From: Mesostigma viride
Taxonomy: Eukaryota; Streptophyta; Mesostigmatophyceae; Mesostigmatales; Mesostigmataceae
DNA length: 64,000 nt
Direction: 5' to 3'
NCBI GenBank assembly: GCA_009746045.1
Contig: RPFO01000213.1
Span: 7,874,478 to 7,938,477, forward strand
The position numbers and the translations under genes were made by a program. The notes below the pieces were generated by a model. That model saw nothing but the letters and a program-made list of their open reading frames with translations, ran no database searches and was not told the DNA's origin. This document shows positions 21,182-32,529 of this stretch, piece by piece (the first letter of the stretch is position 1; each line of letters starts with the position of its first letter).

Positions 21182-23101
21182 TTGTTTTTCCTCAAACTGA
21201 ACATGGATCTAGTGGGTGGAGAGATGTCACCTATACCTACCACTAATAATTCTAATAATGCCAACAACAACAATAATAATAATAATAATAACAATCGTCG
21301 TCCCTCTGTCACCCCTCCTACCTATGAACAACGTATGCAAGTCAGATTTAGTGATGACCCTTCCCTTACCTTGAACCAGGCCCCTGCCCCTCTTGCAACC
21401 TTGGCTCAACCCTCCAGCAGGTCCTCACTAACTAACAATGTTTCTAGGCCTCCTTCCCACTCTGTGCCTTCCATGCCTGCTTTTAACACGGGTCGTACCT
21501 CTGCCCCTGTCGGCCCCTCTGGGCACCCTAGTGCAGTTCCATTTTACCCACCTGCTTCCTGGTCCTACCCTGAGACGGCCTATGAGGCAGCCCAGGTCCC
21601 TACCCGTGTGGCTGATTTAGAAGTAATAGTGATTTCAACACCATGCCCCTAGATGATAGAAATTATGATCATTTTGCCTACTCCTCTCTTCGTGAGCAAT
21701 ATACTGTTCCTTTCTCCTATGGGCACCAGTCTGAAACGGTGGCCCCTTCTCGACCCCTACCCAAGACTTTTCCTCTTCCTTCCTTCTATCCCGCTTATGT
21801 AGCAGTGGAAGATAGTGGCCCTATGGGAAAAACTGACTCTTCTAATCCCCCTAAGCCCCCTGCTCTTCCCCTCTTTGCTAACCTTCCCAAGCTGGATGTC
21901 AAGTCTACCCCTCAACAGTTTTTCACCTTTATTATGTTGCTTACACAGAACACGGAGTCGTGGCAGAATCATAATAGATGGCGTCTTTCTGATGCTGTAT
22001 TAGTTCCTCACTATCTCACAACCTGTATTACTCCTGAGCTTGCTAACCTCATTCAGTGTGAGTCTTTGGCCTCTCATGCCTACCCTAACTCTGTAGCAGA
22101 ATTGTTTAAGCGTTTAGAGAACCATTTAGTCCCTCACTATCTTACTACCTGTATTACCCTTGAGCTTGCCAACCTCATCCAGTGTGAATCCTTGGCCTCT
22201 CATGCCTACCCTAACTCAGTAGCAGGATTGTTTTAGCGGTTAGAGAGCCATTTAGTTCCTCCTGATGCAGATTGGCAGGATAGATTAGCCTTTGGTACTT
22301 TGCAGCAAGGTACTAAACCGTTTAAGGAATATATGAAAGAACTTGATGCACAGATGGTACGAATTAGGGATTTGTCGGGCGCAGAAGTACGTGCTCGTTT
22401 CCTTCAAGGCCTCAGTAGACCCTTATTACGTGAGGTAAAACGCCAGTTCTCTGCCTACCGTTTCACTGATCTGCCCCTCAAGCATGTGCGACAACGTCTA
22501 TTAAAGAGTAGCAGATTTCTTTACCACTCCTCTTCCTACCCATCTCCTCCGTGTTGCTGATTGCATGTATGCTCATGCTCCTTTGTGTACTAGGGTTCAT
22601 AACCTTGTCCTCACTCCTAGGTAGGTGCCTCATCACTAGTTTAGGTAAGGTTAGGCGAGATGTTTGGGATAGAGTCGAGCCAGGGCGTAACAATGGTATC
22701 GGAGGACTCCTGAAGAAGAATAGGCATATGTAGAAGAATTCGATATTTGCGTTACAGATATATCTGCATTGGATGTGTCTCACATCTCGTGTTATCATTG
22801 TCATGAGGTGGGCCATCTTAAGGCGGAGTGCCCCAAGTTCCTTTCTGGTGCTCCCCCTCATCCCGATGCTCGCCCTCCTCGTACCCCTCAGCGTGCTCCT
22901 ATTCGTCCCACTCCAGGACGCATTCCCTCAGCTACCCCTAGTAGGCTGAATGTTGTGCAGACAGGACCCTCAGGGTTCCCCTATGATAATCAGGCTCCTG
23001 CACCCTCTTCGCTCCCTCGCGACCCTCCAGCAGTGGCTTTTTCGCCAGGGACTTCTTCGGGGTTAGTCCCAATGGATGTGGGGGGGGAGGGGGAACAGTA
23101 G
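21182..23101 (+). pseudogene. Gag region, broken, with internal duplication and buried LTR fragment
   Basis: Asn-rich N-terminus (codons AAC/AAT at 21240-21300), Pro/Ser-rich linker, capsid-like segment (WRLSDAVLVPHYLTT, GTLQQGTKPFKEYMKEL) and a CCHC zinc knuckle CYHCHEVGHLKAEC at about 22793-22834. Breaks: a stop with frame change near 21650; a tandem 126-bp duplication (22001-22126 and 22127-22252) whose second copy ends in TAG; and, at 22608-22692, the last 85 bp of an LTR followed by a primer-binding-site copy, which separates capsid from zinc knuckle. Gag cannot be made as one protein from this copy. Confidence 0.85.
22608..22705 (+). repeat. LTR 3'-end fragment plus primer-binding site buried in Gag
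   Basis: Matches the LTR from TCCTCACTCCTAGGTAGGTG to its CGTAACA end, then A, then TGGTATCGGAGG. Same orientation as the host element. Most simply a product of template switching or recombination between two element copies. Confidence 0.9.
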
Positions 23102-23214
23102 GCCTGTCAGCCGGGGGTAACCTGGACAGGTCCTTAGATAGTACCCCAGATAAAAATTTTTGCCTGCCTGTTTTTATAACCTCTGTAGGAGCTGAATCAT
23201 CCCTACCACTACGT

Positions 23215-25596
23215 GTGCGTCCTCTTATGTTCTTGAATGGTGGCTTAACCGTCCCTCATACTGTTGTAGATCCCTTCCTGCATGCTGATGAACTCTTGAA
23301 TGTCTCTGTGTTAGTGGATAGCGGTGCGGCTAGCTCCTTTGTGAGCGAGGCCCTAGTTAGGCGTTTAGGACTAGTCCCTACCCCTCACACAAAAACTGTC
23401 ACTGTCCATTATGCTGACGGTCGCACCAGTCATTCCCCGGGTACGGTGTCTCTTCCCCTGGTCATACAAGGACGTACGGTCAACCTGACGGCCACTATAG
23501 GCCCTATCACTACAGCTGATGTATTACTAGGATTAGATTGGCACCAGGATAATAAAATCACTATTAATTATGATACTATGGTCATTTGGTTTCCAGATAG
23601 CTCTTACTGGGTACCAGAACGTCATTATAGATTAGAAAATTTATCCTTGGTAGATATTACTCCTCCTACACCTGTTGATCCTCCTGTGAGACCTATACCT
23701 GAAGTATTAATGTCCAATGACGAATTGCGATCTGAACTAAAGGAATATGGATACCTATTATGTATGTTCCTTCAGTTAGAAGTACAGGAGATACCTATCA
23801 CTAATAATAGTGTGGATATAGAGGTAAATACAGTGGATACAATAGGAGTGGGATTTACTGAAAATGAAATAGTAAGATACATGGCTGTGATAGATTCCTC
23901 AAAAGTTTTTGAAGAAAAGACTCCTTCTTATCCTCCTCCTCGTTCTGTTTTACACCGTGTAGTTATCAAAGACGGTGCAGTTCCTACGCACTCTCCGATG
24001 TATAGAATGGGCCCTACCGAGTTAAAGGAACTAAAACAGATTTTAGTGTCATTATTAGAAGCAGGATTAATAGAGCCTAGTAACTCTCCCTACTCAGCTG
24101 GTGTCCTGTTAGTTCCTAAGCCAAATGGCAAGTTTCGCCTAGTTACTGATTATAGGAAGTTGAATGATATTACTGTGAAGTCTAAATACCCTCTCCCTCG
24201 TATTGATGATATATTTAATAAGGTTAAAGGTTCCACTTGTTTCACAGTACTAGATTGTGCGGATGGTTTTTGGCAGTTGCGGATAGCTCCTGAGGATTGC
24301 CATAAAACCGCCTTTGCTACCCCTTTTGGTCATTACCAGTTTAGAGTAGCGGCTATGGGACTCTGTAACTCGCCTGCCTCTTTTCAAATGTTAATGAATG
24401 AAGTGCTTAGACCCGTTATGGGAAATTCTCACCTTCCTCAGGTGTCCTCTGATCTAAAGGATCCTTCCTTCTCCTCTGTTTCCTTATCTGAGCATGACCG
24501 TTCTTGTGCTCAAGCGTACTTAGATGATATTCTTATTTACTCTCCTGATTTTGAAACGCACCTACGTGATTTAAAGAAAGTATTAGAAATAATGGCTGAA
24601 AATTCTTTGTGGGCGCGCCGTGCTAAAGTTCGTTCGGGTAGGAGTGTCCCATTTTTAGGGCACGTTCTGTCTGATGCCGGGGTCGCTACCGACCCGGATA
24701 AAACTAAGTCAATTCAGGAATGGCCTACCCCTACCGACGTTAAAGGTGTACGTAGTTTTCTAGGAATTGCTTCTTACTATAGGCGTTTTATCCCGCGTTT
24801 CGCAACTATAGCAGCCCCTATTAATCATTTATTAAAGAAGGATATCCCCTTTGTTTGGAGTAGTGAATGTCAGTCGGCTTTTCAGTGCCTAAAATCCCTA
24901 CTCCTTTCCCCTCCTGTACTCATCCTACCCGATACTACCAAACCCTTTGTGGTAGCTACAGACGCTAGTAAGGTAGTTATAGGGGGCGTCCTTCTCCAGG
25001 ATCAGGGTCAGGGCTTACAGCCAATTGAGTATATCTCTAGGACAATGCTCCCCGCGGAGCGTAACTATCCTGTACACCAGCAGGAACTCTTAGCTGTGGT
25101 GTATTGTTGCCACGCGTGGCAGCACTTTCTTAAAGGTGCCCAATTTGATGTTTGTCTGAATGAACCCTGTGAGCTAGATCCTTATAGATTAGTTATACAA
25201 ACGGATCATCGTCCCCTTACCCATCTGCTCTCCCAACCCAACCTTACCCCTCGTCAAGCGCGCTGGATGGAGTTTTTAGCACAGTTTTCCCCTTTTAAAC
25301 TTCGGTAGGTTAAAGGTGTAGATAATATAGTGCCTGATGCCCTCTCCCGCCGCGCAGATTATTCCTTTTTCGAGGACTTAGATGTTCTCAATACTACTCT
25401 AGTTCCTACCACCCTTGGTGTAACCCCTTATGGTGAACTACCGGATGATGAACATTATGCCTACCTCTTTCATACTGTTGTTCGCATGCCTGACCTCCTT
25501 TCTCAGGTAGGACTCTCTCTCCCGTGTGAGGCCCTTCCTGTGGTCTCTGTGGGGGGGAGGGGAAAAATAAAATTTCTATATCGCTTAGCCATATAG
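23215..25596 (+). pseudogene. Pol: protease, reverse transcriptase, RNase H (one in-frame stop)
   Basis: The start at 23215 is not an ATG and may not be the true start; a fusion or frameshift from Gag is likely. Aspartic protease: LVDSGAASSFV and LLGLDW. Reverse transcriptase: FRLVTDYRKLNDITV, TVLDCADGFWQL, ATPFGHYQFRVAAMGLCNSP, and the catalytic box AYLDDILIY (YLDD) preceded by an unusual Ser-rich insertion of about 30 residues. RNase H: VVATDASKVVIGGVLL, RNYPVHQQELLAVV, IQTDHRPL. A single TAG at 25306-25308 interrupts the connection region, after which DNIVPDALSRRADY continues in the same frame to 25596. The domains otherwise look intact. Confidence 0.92.
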
Positions 25597-25662
25597 CGAC
25601 TAGGTCAGGAAAGTCCTATGATATAGATACTCTTTAAACCTGATATAGATACTTCTGTAGCG

Positions 25663-25986
25663 ATGCCTACCTCGGATCTCGAACGCCTTACCAGTAGATT
25701 TACGGCCACTGAGCCGGAAGCTTTAGCTGCTATTGCCTCCCATCCCCAACAGTTAGGTAAATACCCCTGTAAGTTTGTAGGTGGTTTTTTTTTATATGTG
25801 CAGTTAACAGATTCTCCCCCTCAATGGCGCCTTTATGTCCCTCCTATCTGTCGCTCCTCCTTGCTTGTTGAGTTGCATGATTTAGTTGCTCACAAGGGCG
25901 GTAAACGGGTACGGGATTTGGTAACCCATTCCTACTACTGGCCCTCCCTCTTAAAGGATGTAGATGCAATTTGTAGGACCTTTTAG
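25663..25986 (+). pseudogene. Integrase N-terminal zinc-binding fragment
   Basis: LLVELHDLVAHKGGKRV and HSYYWPSLLKDVDAIC match the HHCC region of Ty3 integrase (two His, YWP, first Cys). The frame stops three codons after that Cys, and no DDE catalytic core or chromodomain follows. Confidence 0.85.
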
Positions 25987-28095
25987 AAAGAATAATAAGG
26001 GTAGAGATCCTTGTGTTTGTAGATTCCCCTGTTCCGTCATCGTCGGCGTCGACGAGACGCGTGTCGGTGGAGCCGTCTCCTATCCCTCTGGACGTACGTG
26101 GGTCCAGAGTCTGCCAATCTTGCGGCTACCGTGTCTGCAAGGCAGGCCTAGATCCAGTCCTTAGCCTCGGCATTCGGGGCATTCTTGGCGCCTCAGTCGC
26201 CCGCTGTCGTTGCGCCTGGTGTGGCGCCTGTTGCTGCTGCTTCGCCTACCCCTCATGTTGCCTCGGCGACTGCGGCTTCGCCTGCGCCCCAGGGCGAGCC
26301 CTCGGTCGCTGCGGTTTCGCCTCCTGCTGCCTCCGCGCCTGCGGTCGCCTTACCTGTGCCTCCGTGTGAGCCTTTTGCCGCGGCGATTTCGCCCGCCGTC
26401 GCTGCTTCCGGGCCTTCCCAAGCTCCGTCGCAGCCGTTGCGGGGCTTCTTTGGTGACACGAGTGGGCTGCCCAGGCTCTGGGAGTGGGGCCCCCCCTTAG
26501 AGGATTCCAGTGCCGGACTGGAGTCTTGATGGCAGTCAGTTTTTTTTGTAAGGTGCCTGTCCCTACGGGCCCAATTTTCAACATGCGGCCCGAGGGTGCG
26601 CCTCCAGCGGAGGCCATGTCGTCAGCCGCGGTTGCAGGTCCGTCGCGGCCTCATGCGGTGCCGGCTCCCTCTGCGCCTGTGCAGGATCCTACCCCTGTTT
26701 CGGTTCCTACTCCTTCGGCCCCTCGCTCGCTGGCCACGGTTGTTAGGACCAGCGGTGTTGATCAGCGCGCTCTCCGCGCTGCCGACTCCCTATGGGAGTT
26801 GTCCCAGGGCGACCGGGAACGTGCCCCCTCCGTGGTGCATTTTACGCCGGAGTCGCGAGATTCGCCCGTTCCCGGATATGGTATGTTAGCGCTTGCGTGC
26901 CGACAGTGTGACCTCCCGCGCGTCGCTCCGGAGCTGTCCATTTCGCCCATGTCCTACGGGTTCTCCCAGGTGTGTCGGGCGCCGCGGGACCGTGGCCTAC
27001 CCATTGACTGATCGGCCTCCTTTCGATATGGTTATTTTAGCTGATCCTGTGTTCCAGGGCGAGATCCTGGTTCGGCGAGTCCTGTATCGCTAGGCTAGGC
27101 GTCCCAATGACTTGGACACCTACGGTGGTTTCCAGTGGGCTTACCCTCCGCCTCTGGGCATTATGGCCTCAGATGCCCTTACGGTAGAGTTTCCTGCACG
27201 GTGCCGGGTGCTACGTACGGCGCGATTCTCCTGCAGCCCCTCCTGGAGTGGGATGCCCGTCGTCCAGCGCCCCTCCCGGGCCAGGGCCTGGACTCCCGTG
27301 GCCATCCTCCCCCTCGGGCTAGCGACTACCTAGAGACGTTCGGGTCGCGACAGTGCGCTCGTCGGTGGCGCTCACGTGAGGTTCGGCACATCCGGTTGTG
27401 GCCGGCTAACGTGGAGCCTCTGATAGATCTGTTCTTCCCTACGGGTTTGCGTCCCCGGATCCGGTACCATCGCCTACTCCTGCGGGCTCTCTGTTTGATC
27501 GCGGTAGAGCCTTTCCTATGCCTCTTTGCCTGTGGCTTCATGGAGTGGGCCCGTGGCCAGGTCGTTCTTACGCAGCATAGGTATTAATGGGCCTTTCTGG
27601 GCCTTTTTCCTGATGGCGTGTGGGCCGATGTTTTCCTCACTGTAGATAGGCATGACAAGGCCGATGATGTGGCCCACTACCAGGCGTATCTGGATGTTCT
27701 GCTGGCCTCGCGTGGCACTTACCAGACTGATGGCAACTAGATAGAGGGCCTTAGGCCCGACCTGAGGGTGTTGTCCCTCCGGTATATAGAGTCGCCCTCA
27801 TATTCTGGCCAGTTGATTGGTCGTTCTTGGTCCTTGGTACTGATTTGTTTACTCTGTGTGTCCTGCCCAGTGCCGTCCCCCCCGGCAAGGACTCCGTTCC
27901 AGGCAGTTAGGGGAACCTCCCACCAGGCTTGGTGCTGGCTAACCCTACACCACCCGGCGTGGTGGTGGAGACCGTGTGAACTATTGGTGCTTTGTATCTT
28001 GGATGGCCTATCGATTGTGTTGGTGTGTGCTGGGTGCATTAGGTTTTTCCTACCCCTTTGGTTTCCTCCCCGTGCGTAGGGAGAGGGCTCCCTAC
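25987..28095 (+). other. GC-rich foreign segment replacing the integrase core
   Basis: About 2.1 kb of noticeably higher GC than the flanking pol. Frames are Ala/Pro/Val-rich (26185-26529, 26484-27011) with no recognised domain; stops interrupt all frames by 27.6 kb. It sits exactly where the integrase core should be. It may be captured host sequence or part of another retroelement's Gag. I do not recognise it. Confidence 0.6.
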
Positions 28096-28097
28096 CT

Positions 28098-28112
28098 TTG
28101 TGGGGGGGGAGG
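28098..28112 (+). promoter_or_regulatory. Polypurine tract
   Basis: TTGTGGGGGGGGAGG immediately before the 3' LTR, the expected plus-strand priming site. Similar runs occur at about 20449, 23078 and 25548. Confidence 0.85.
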
Positions 28113-28685
28113 TGTTACGTCGCGTAACTTTTGTTGTTGTTACGGACGTAAATTAGGTCACTGTTGCCTCAGCCATTCCGGAGCAGTTCGCTGACTTTCC
28201 TAGGCTTACGTTTAGTAAGGACCTTTTGGCCGGTCGGTACCGGGCCTTGTGACGTGGCAATTGTACAGTATGGTGGTTCGGTGCAGTCGCGCCGCGCTGC
28301 GTACTTTAGTAGTGGTCCTTTTATCCTGCGTGTGAACCTTGTGGACGTGCGTTGGTCCTGTGGGCGAGGGTCGATGTCGGCCCGAGCATACACGCCTGTC
28401 GGCGATCATTTATGCAGCAGTTGTCCTTCGTGAATGGTACTCGGCGTGTGTTAAATGAATTAACACATTTAGGCTTGGGTCACGGCAGTGTAGTATTGTT
28501 TCCTTCGTAGTACCCTGGTTTTATTCGGTATATGGCGTATTATAAGGGAATGCATTGAGAAGCAGCGTCGTCGCGTCCTAGGTCTTATAGCCAATATAGC
28601 TCCTCACTCCTAGGTAGGTGCCTCATCACTAGTTTAGGTAAGGTTAGGCGAGATGTTTGGGATAGAGTCGAGCCAGGGCGTAACA
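28113..28685 (+). repeat. 3' LTR
   Basis: 573 bp, same ends and length as the 5' LTR and no difference noticed. It is followed by the ACATT target duplication (28686-28690). Confidence 0.95.
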
Positions 28686-29584
28686 ACATTGTGGCTGCGC
28701 TTGTCGAGCTCGGCCGCCTCGCGAAGGTCGAGGGCTTGTTGCTTGAGTTGTGCCGCGATGGTGGAGGTGGTGGAGGTGGTATGATGCTTAAGCAAGTCCG
28801 CCCAGGTGGAGGGAACATCACTGGCCGGGCCAGCAGGTGCCGGCTGGGCAGCGATTTCCTGCACCGCTTGGGCGGTGAGGCCGGCGGTGTCATGCAAGCT
28901 CTCGAGGGCGGTGGCGGTGGCTTGAAGGCGTTGGTCGAGGTCGAGGAGCTGGGCTTTGATGTCGGCAGTGAAGGCGGAAACGGCGGTGGAGGTGGAGGCG
29001 GCGGCGGTGGAAATGTGAGGAAGTTCAGCAGTCAGCGTGTCGCCGATTGCTGAAATGTCGGCAGCAAGGGGGGTCACGTGCTGCTGGAAGGCTTCCGTCA
29101 GGATGGAACGGAGTGTGGGGGCGGTGATGGATGGAGCCCAGGTCTCGCCGTCGGAGCGCTGGAGAAGGGAGTTGAGGATGGCGTGCTGGAGTTCGGGGCG
29201 GGGGATGTTTCCGGGCAGCGGGAGGGGGAGCCATCGGCGGCCGTCCGGGAGGAGGAGGCGACGGTTGGAGTGGAGATGGTGGCACAGGTCGTAAAGCGAA
29301 GCGTAATCCCCGAAGAAGATGCAGCGCATAGCATCGGTCGGAGACGGGTTGGCCCAGTCGTAATCGTCGACCTTGAAAGGCCGGGGCCGAAAGCTTGGTT
29401 CTGAGGGGCGTGAAGACCCTCCTGTTTGGTCGGCTGAGCGGGTGCGCTTGGGGTCAGGCGATGCAGATGGCGAGGCGTTTAGCTCGGGAGGTTGCTGGAC
29501 GACCACCAGTGCACGACTAGTGTCATCGCCGCCTGCCGGACCTGACTGGCGAAGCTGCAGCTGGAGCTGCAGACGTATTTTCAT
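28686..29584 (-). pseudogene. LINE ORF1-like N-terminal part, cut by the Ty3 insertion
   Basis: Open minus frame of about 300 codons: Pro/Ser-rich N-terminus, a long helical stretch with repeated Thr/Ala heptads (LLDLDQRLQATATALESL) and the segment leading to HNV where the Ty3 LTR begins. With 19123-19475 it forms one frame across the empty site, ordered coiled coil then RNA-binding region as in L1-type ORF1. No reverse-transcriptase ORF2 follows on this strand, because the 3' half was truncated at about 19122. A host gene with a coiled coil is the alternative. Confidence 0.55.
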
Positions 29585-29759
29585 TGCCGAGCGCAGCCGC
29601 CAGGCTGCGTTGCGTCGAGGCGCGTTTGTTCGCCATATATTGCGTAATAGCGTCGGAAAATTATATCAGCATGTGCGTCTTAGAAAGACAAAGCGATTGT
29701 GATATTCACGGCTAAATTCGGTGCTCAAACGTGAAAGTTATGAGCTCCGACAGCCATGG

Positions 29760-30077
29760 CTACCTCGTGGCCGGAATTTCGCACTTGGCCTTGTCCATTT
29801 TCATTAACCCCGATTTTTTGGGTGGGATGGTCCACGCCTCGGCGCCATACGTGAGCACCGTGAGGACGAGGACCTTGAAGAGCATGCGCTTGCGGTGCTC
29901 GCCCAGGCCCTTCGAGCGCCAGTAGGTTTTGAGCGAACGGAGCTTGGCCCAGGCAAGGCCGATGCGGGTGTCCACATCGTCGGCAGTGTCAGGAAGCCAA
30001 CTCCCCAACAGCTTGAAGCGGTCGCGGAACGGGACCTCCGTCCCGTCGAGCAGGCGCGGCAGCGGTGGGCATGCCAT
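29760..30077 (-). pseudogene. LINE reverse-transcriptase fragment (thumb/connection region)
   Basis: FRDRFKLLGSWLPDTADDVD, TRIGLAWAKLRSLKTYW and RKRMLFKVLVLTVLTYGAEA are the familiar region downstream of the polymerase box in many non-LTR elements. Both ends are truncated. A second, more broken copy on the plus strand lies at 50780-50975. Confidence 0.8.
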
Positions 30078-30121
30078 GAGCTGATGCCAGCGAAGGTGCT
30101 TGCATGCAGCAGGCAGGTTAA

Positions 30122-31820
30122 CCCCTAAATGGGCAGAAATACTGCCGATGCATCGGCTGTAACTTCACAATTTTGCAAACCAGATGCCATCCAACCCACC
30201 CATATCCAATGGCTGTCCTTGGGGGCCAAGCATGTCCATGAGTTGCCCTTCGGGTTGGTATATTACAACCTTACATATATGCAGGGTAGGCCATGTATAA
30301 CTGCCTTCAAAGTCAGGGGGGTCAAGACGAGCGTTTTCATTTTTGGTAGAATGTGCATTTTGAATTATGTTGTAAGAGCTAGGCACCTACCACTTCAGGG
30401 ATGATAAACAATTAGTTGCTGAACAGTTTGAGCCATTGGGGTCATCATTTGGGTGGGTATACCAGCAGTTACACCCAGTACAGCCCATAGGGGTACCGTT
30501 GGTAAAAAGAAACCAAGGGGGTAGGAGTGGGCATACTACCTACTAATACCTACTAATATGGCCCCCAACCATGCCACACAATACATTTCCCTTCCACAAT
30601 GATGGGGAAACATAACTGCATCATCACACTGCCCTTACATGGCACCTATGTGCAGGTGCCACCTTGTCCATGCACGTAGGTAACGTGGTGCGGATACCCT
30701 ACGCAAGGCATGCATTCTATGAGGCAGCCACCAACAAACTAGTGATTTTAAGCCTATTTCAGCTTGCCCTAGCAAGGATAAACTAGGCCTAAGCTGCTAT
30801 AGCTTGCCAGGTGATGGCCAGCACACCTGGTGGCACATGCTGACAATGGGAAGCTTCTACTCACCGGTTACATGCTTGATGATGCCACAGAGACCAGCCA
30901 ACTGCCTCACACTCATGCAATATGTGTGTGGGAAATGTATAACAAACATATATGGAGGTATTCAAACCCATACAGCCTCTAAAACTTTTCACCATCACCC
31001 TGTGGCAGGTCAACTGACTGAGGGAAGCATCTAAGAAGGGTGTTTTAGAAAGGGGCCAGGCCAGGGTCAAGAAAGAGCATGAATAATGCAAAAAGAATGT
31101 GCTACACAAGCTAGAACGTATATATAAACGCCAAACATCGATAGGAAAACGATAACTCAGCTTTACCAGGCATGGATGGCGTTACCTTGGCCCAGGCGGT
31201 GGCCGCAAAATGGCGCATTTCGGCACACCAAAGTTGTGCAGCATGGTCGCTGGATTCGGCGATTTCTGGCCACCCTTGCACGTTTACGACTACTATGTAT
31301 CATAAAAAGTACAAAGAAACCAATATATCCTTTAAAATACGCCGGAAAGTTATTGCTGTCAACGTTTCTATCGTCCGGCCTGATCGCAGTTTTTTCCAGC
31401 AAGAACGCTGCCGACACCTATCAAATGGCATTCCCGCGAACCAAAAATTGGCCTGTATCATCTTTAGGACGTATAAAATCAATTTCCTGAGTTTGGTCAG
31501 AAAATTCGAACGAAAACGTAAATGCCATGCGTGGGCGCAAGCCGCCATGGCCAGGTCGTCGTTTTCCGGAATGCACGTTGTACGTGAAAAAGTACCCTGA
31601 CCCCTTGTACTTTGACCGGCCAGAACACCTCTATAACTTTGTCAGAAGTATGCAAACCCTAGTACCATGCTGTGAGGAAAATTATAAACTTTCGATCTTC
31701 TCAGCTAAACTTTTCCTAATTCTCAATAGTTTTCGCGGCATTTGGTCCCCCGAGAAGGGGCCGACGTGTCGGCTGTAACTCAGTTTTAGGCGGAAAATCG
31801 GCAGCCAGACCATTTAGGGG
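30122..31820. mobile_element. piggyBac-like non-autonomous element, 1,699 bp
   Basis: Terminal inverted repeats CCCCTAAATGG / CCATTTAGGGG are flanked on both sides by TTAA (30118-30121 and 31821-31824), the piggyBac target signature. Subterminally there is a perfect palindrome GCCGATGCATCGGC and near the other end GCCGACGTGTCGGC, each followed by TGTAACT. Frames up to 142 codons inside (31172-31600) show no recognised domain, and no DDD transposase is present. Confidence 0.75.
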
Positions 31821-31824
31821 TTAA

Positions 31825-32525
31825 CTAGGCAGTGCTCAGTAGTGGGACCTAGTGATGCAGAAGAGAGTGGCACATGTGGCAGTAGTATGGCCAGTGGCAC
31901 GAGGCATCGATCATGAAGGCTATCGGTTATGCAGATAGATGTTATGGTCTATAGCCTTGAGGTTATGTTGCTACTGCTGCATGGTGGAAGGGAAATTTAA
32001 TGGGCAGGTGGCACGGTACAGCCGGCCATGCAGTTAGTGGTGTAGTGTGCAAACCAACACATTGGGGTGGGCTTGTGGTGAAAGTTCTCCAAATTCAGAT
32101 TTCCGTGGCAACTGCACACCAGCCGGGTCATGATATTCTGTGGTGCTGGCAAGTGGTAGTGACGTGGCTGGCTTAAGCGTTACGTAATTGATAGACTATA
32201 TCGATGTGCACATGTCAGTTGGCTAAGCTTAGCCGCCTAGCGGCTAAGCTTAGGTAAGGTTTACGAAAAATTTCAAACTTTTCATTAAAATTATATTAAA
32301 ATATTTAAGCGCGACGCACAGCGTCTCCACAGACATTTTTCTACCTACAAAAGTCATACAATGTTAATCATGATTCTGGCGCTGTCACAAGGTCCGGCCG
32401 GCGACTTGCGCCGGAAATGCGCGGACTACACAAAGTAATTTGGCACGTCCAGGCTGTTTGAGATCATAAAAAGACTTTCCTCACGTGACTTAGTGTTTTC
32501 CTGTTGACATCATGCCCATTTAATA
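31825..32525. other. Spacer with a hairpin at 32222-32252
   Basis: No gene seen. An inverted repeat with arms AAGCTTAGCCGC / GCGGCTAAGCTT separated by CTA could form a cruciform. The rest is ordinary AT-rich spacer. Confidence 0.6.
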
Positions 32526-32529
32526 TTAA

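Larger units (their letters stand above)
19476..28685 (+). mobile_element. Chimeric Ty3/gypsy LTR retrotransposon, 9.2 kb, young insertion
   Basis: Two 573-bp LTRs (TGTTACG..CGTAACA), a 5-bp ACATT target duplication, a primer-binding site, Gag with a zinc knuckle, protease, reverse transcriptase and RNase H, then only the N-terminal zinc-binding part of integrase, then about 2.1 kb of unrelated GC-rich sequence, then a polypurine tract. The LTRs look identical along the stretches compared, so insertion is recent, yet Gag and Pol are visibly broken. It therefore probably moved in trans, using proteins of an intact relative. The protease-RT-RNase H-integrase order is that of Ty3/gypsy. Confidence 0.95.

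Noticed and set aside
31172-31600. 142-codon ORF inside the first TTAA element as a transposase
   Set aside because: No DDD motifs, overlapping frames of similar quality, no recognised domain.
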